A DNA stretch of 64,000 nucleotides from an uncultured Ruminococcus sp. (GTDB lineage: Bacteria; Bacillota; Clostridia; Oscillospirales; Acutalibacteraceae). The position numbers were made by a program, and so were the translations under genes. The notes below the pieces were generated by a model. The model was not told the origin of the DNA. It saw only the letters and a list, made by a program, of their open reading frames with translations, and did not search any database. Position 1 is the first letter of the stretch; each line of letters begins with the position of its first letter. This document shows positions 63,227 to 64,000 of the stretch, piece after piece. The stretch is taken from the NCBI GenBank assembly GCA_902778175.1, contig CACYWT010000008.1, forward strand, positions 16,624-80,623, read 5' to 3'.

Positions 63227-63889
63227 ATGGCTGTCATGAATGTAAACCCGACAAGAATGCAGATGACGAAGCTAAAAAAACAGCTGCAGACTGCACGTCG
63301 GGGTCATAAAATGCTGAAGGACAAACGTGACGAGCTTATGCGCCGCTTTATCGAGCTTGTTCAGGTCAATAAAAAACTGCGTGAAAAGGTGGAAAAGGCA
63401 CTCGCGGAAAGCAATGCTCACTTTATCAATGCAGGCGCTGTAATGAGCAAGCAGGCAATGGATTCGGCTCTTATGTCCTCTAAGCAAAAAACCGGTATCG
63501 ACATAGATTATAAAAATATTATGAGCGTTGACGTACCGTTGTTCTCTCAGGTAAACGAAAGCCCCGAAAAAGGAGATATCTTCCCTTACGGATTTGCTTT
63601 TACTTCCTTTGAGCTTGATGATGCCGTAATGTCACTCGGTGATCTTCTCCCCGATCTTATCAAGCTTGCCGAAACAGAAAAAAGCTGTGAGCTTATGGCT
63701 GCCGAAATAGAACGCACGCGCCGCCGTGTTAATTCTCTCGAGCACGTTATGATCCCCAGATATGAGGAAACTATAAAGTATATCGCCATGAAGCTTGAAG
63801 AAAATGATCGTTCGAGCCGTACCAGACTTATGAAGGTCAAGGATATGCTCCTCGAAAAAGCTCACCATTATTCTCAGAAACAAGACTGA
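63227..63889 (+). CDS. ntpD: V-type ATPase subunit D
   Basis: A 220-residue central shaft subunit. The N-terminal helix NVNPTRMQMTKLKKQLQTARRGHKMLKDKRDELMRRF (here PTRMQMTKLKKQL and GHKMLKDKRDELM) and the C-terminal RRVNSLEHVMIPRYEETIKYI form the antiparallel coiled coil that rotates in the head. GGAGGT lies about seven bases before the ATG. It ends the visible operon. No further ntp-like gene (such as ntpJ) appears in the last 110 bases. Confidence 0.95.
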   Translation: MAVMNVNPTRMQMTKLKKQLQTARRGHKMLKDKRDELMRRFIELVQVNKKLREKVEKALAESNAHFINAGAVMSKQAMDSALMSSKQKTGIDIDYKNIMSVDVPLFSQVNESPEKGDIFPYGFAFTSFELDDAVMSLGDLLPDLIKLAETEKSCELMAAEIERTRRRVNSLEHVMIPRYEETIKYIAMKLEENDRSSRTRLMKVKDMLLEKAHHYSQKQD

Positions 63890-63902
63890 TAAAATTCTAT
63901 AT

Positions 63903-64000
63903 TAAGGCAACACCGCACAAAGACCGCCTTACGGCTTAGCACCACATCTGTTGCGCCCGAAGGAAGTGCCCTTGGGGTACTCTTTTTCCGTCATTCTGCA
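63903..64000. repeat. Dispersed-repeat-like element, copy B (cut by window edge)
   Basis: GGCAACACCGCACAAAGACC, then GCCTTACGG and CCACATCTG, share the core of the element at 55076-55128. It follows the V-ATPase operon and runs off the window, so its end and symmetry cannot be judged. Confidence 0.45.

Noticed and set aside
1..64000. CRISPR arrays, prophage, insertion sequences or defence islands
   Set aside because: I found no regular spaced repeats, transposase, integrase, phage structural genes or recognisable defence genes; the order is that of a core chromosome.

Overview
The window looks like a chromosomal segment of an endospore-forming, anaerobic, Gram-positive bacterium of the class Clostridia, most like the Ruminococcus/Oscillospiraceae group. 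The evidence is a scatter of sporulation genes (YlmC/YmxH, YlbJ, YqfC, YqfD, SpoIIM-like, an alpha/beta SASP, SpoVAD), an IspH-ribosomal protein S1 fusion, a fermentative AdhE, methylglyoxal synthase, a MetH with a separate activation protein, a V-type ATPase, and no outer-membrane genes. The species assignment is inference. The DNA is AT-rich with clear sigma-A promoters. I see no prophage, insertion sequence, CRISPR array or rRNA.

Layout. 1-7 kb: a PRC-barrel sporulation protein, a CtpE-like P-type ATPase, tRNA-Leu(CAA), ylbJ divergent from yqfC-yqfD, and a PflX-type radical SAM gene. 7-10.9 kb: adhE followed by a shortened ADH-domain paralogue that has lost its metal ligands. 11-18.8 kb: two membrane proteins (one SpoIIM-like), split methionine synthase, RNase R, YihY. 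18.8-24.5 kb: histidine kinase, response regulator and an FtsX/MacB-type ABC exporter, with tandem 11-bp repeats at the transporter promoter. 24.5-36.3 kb: a secreted beta-helix protein, mgsA, a MinD-like ATPase, mrdA-mreD-mreC-mreB, dut, a U32 protein and zapA, all on the minus strand.

36.5-46.4 kb: a small protein whose pattern weakly resembles ferredoxin-dependent bilin reductases, glycogen phosphorylase, a DHHW lipoprotein, ywlG, and the cmk-plsC-ispH/S1 operon, then a lipoprotein. 46.6-53 kb: PTS enzyme I, SASP, upp, three TasA/camelysin-like proteins and an orphan spoVAD. 53.2-55 kb: tRNA-Thr and tRNA-Tyr, then two tandem RadC proteins, the first without the metal-binding HNHP motif. 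55.2-63.9 kb: a complete V-ATPase operon (H/G-I-K-E-C-F-A-B-D) whose K subunit carries the residues of sodium-binding rings. The window ends in a dispersed-repeat-like sequence.

The genes together describe rod/septum morphogenesis, spore formation, mixed-acid/ethanol fermentation of storage glucan, and probable sodium energetics. The most unusual signals are two tandem duplications in which one copy is catalytically dead (AdhE and RadC), the bilin-reductase-like protein, the three-gene TasA-like set without a local SipW, and several promoter/terminator overlaps. No obviously new multi-gene defence or mobile system is visible.
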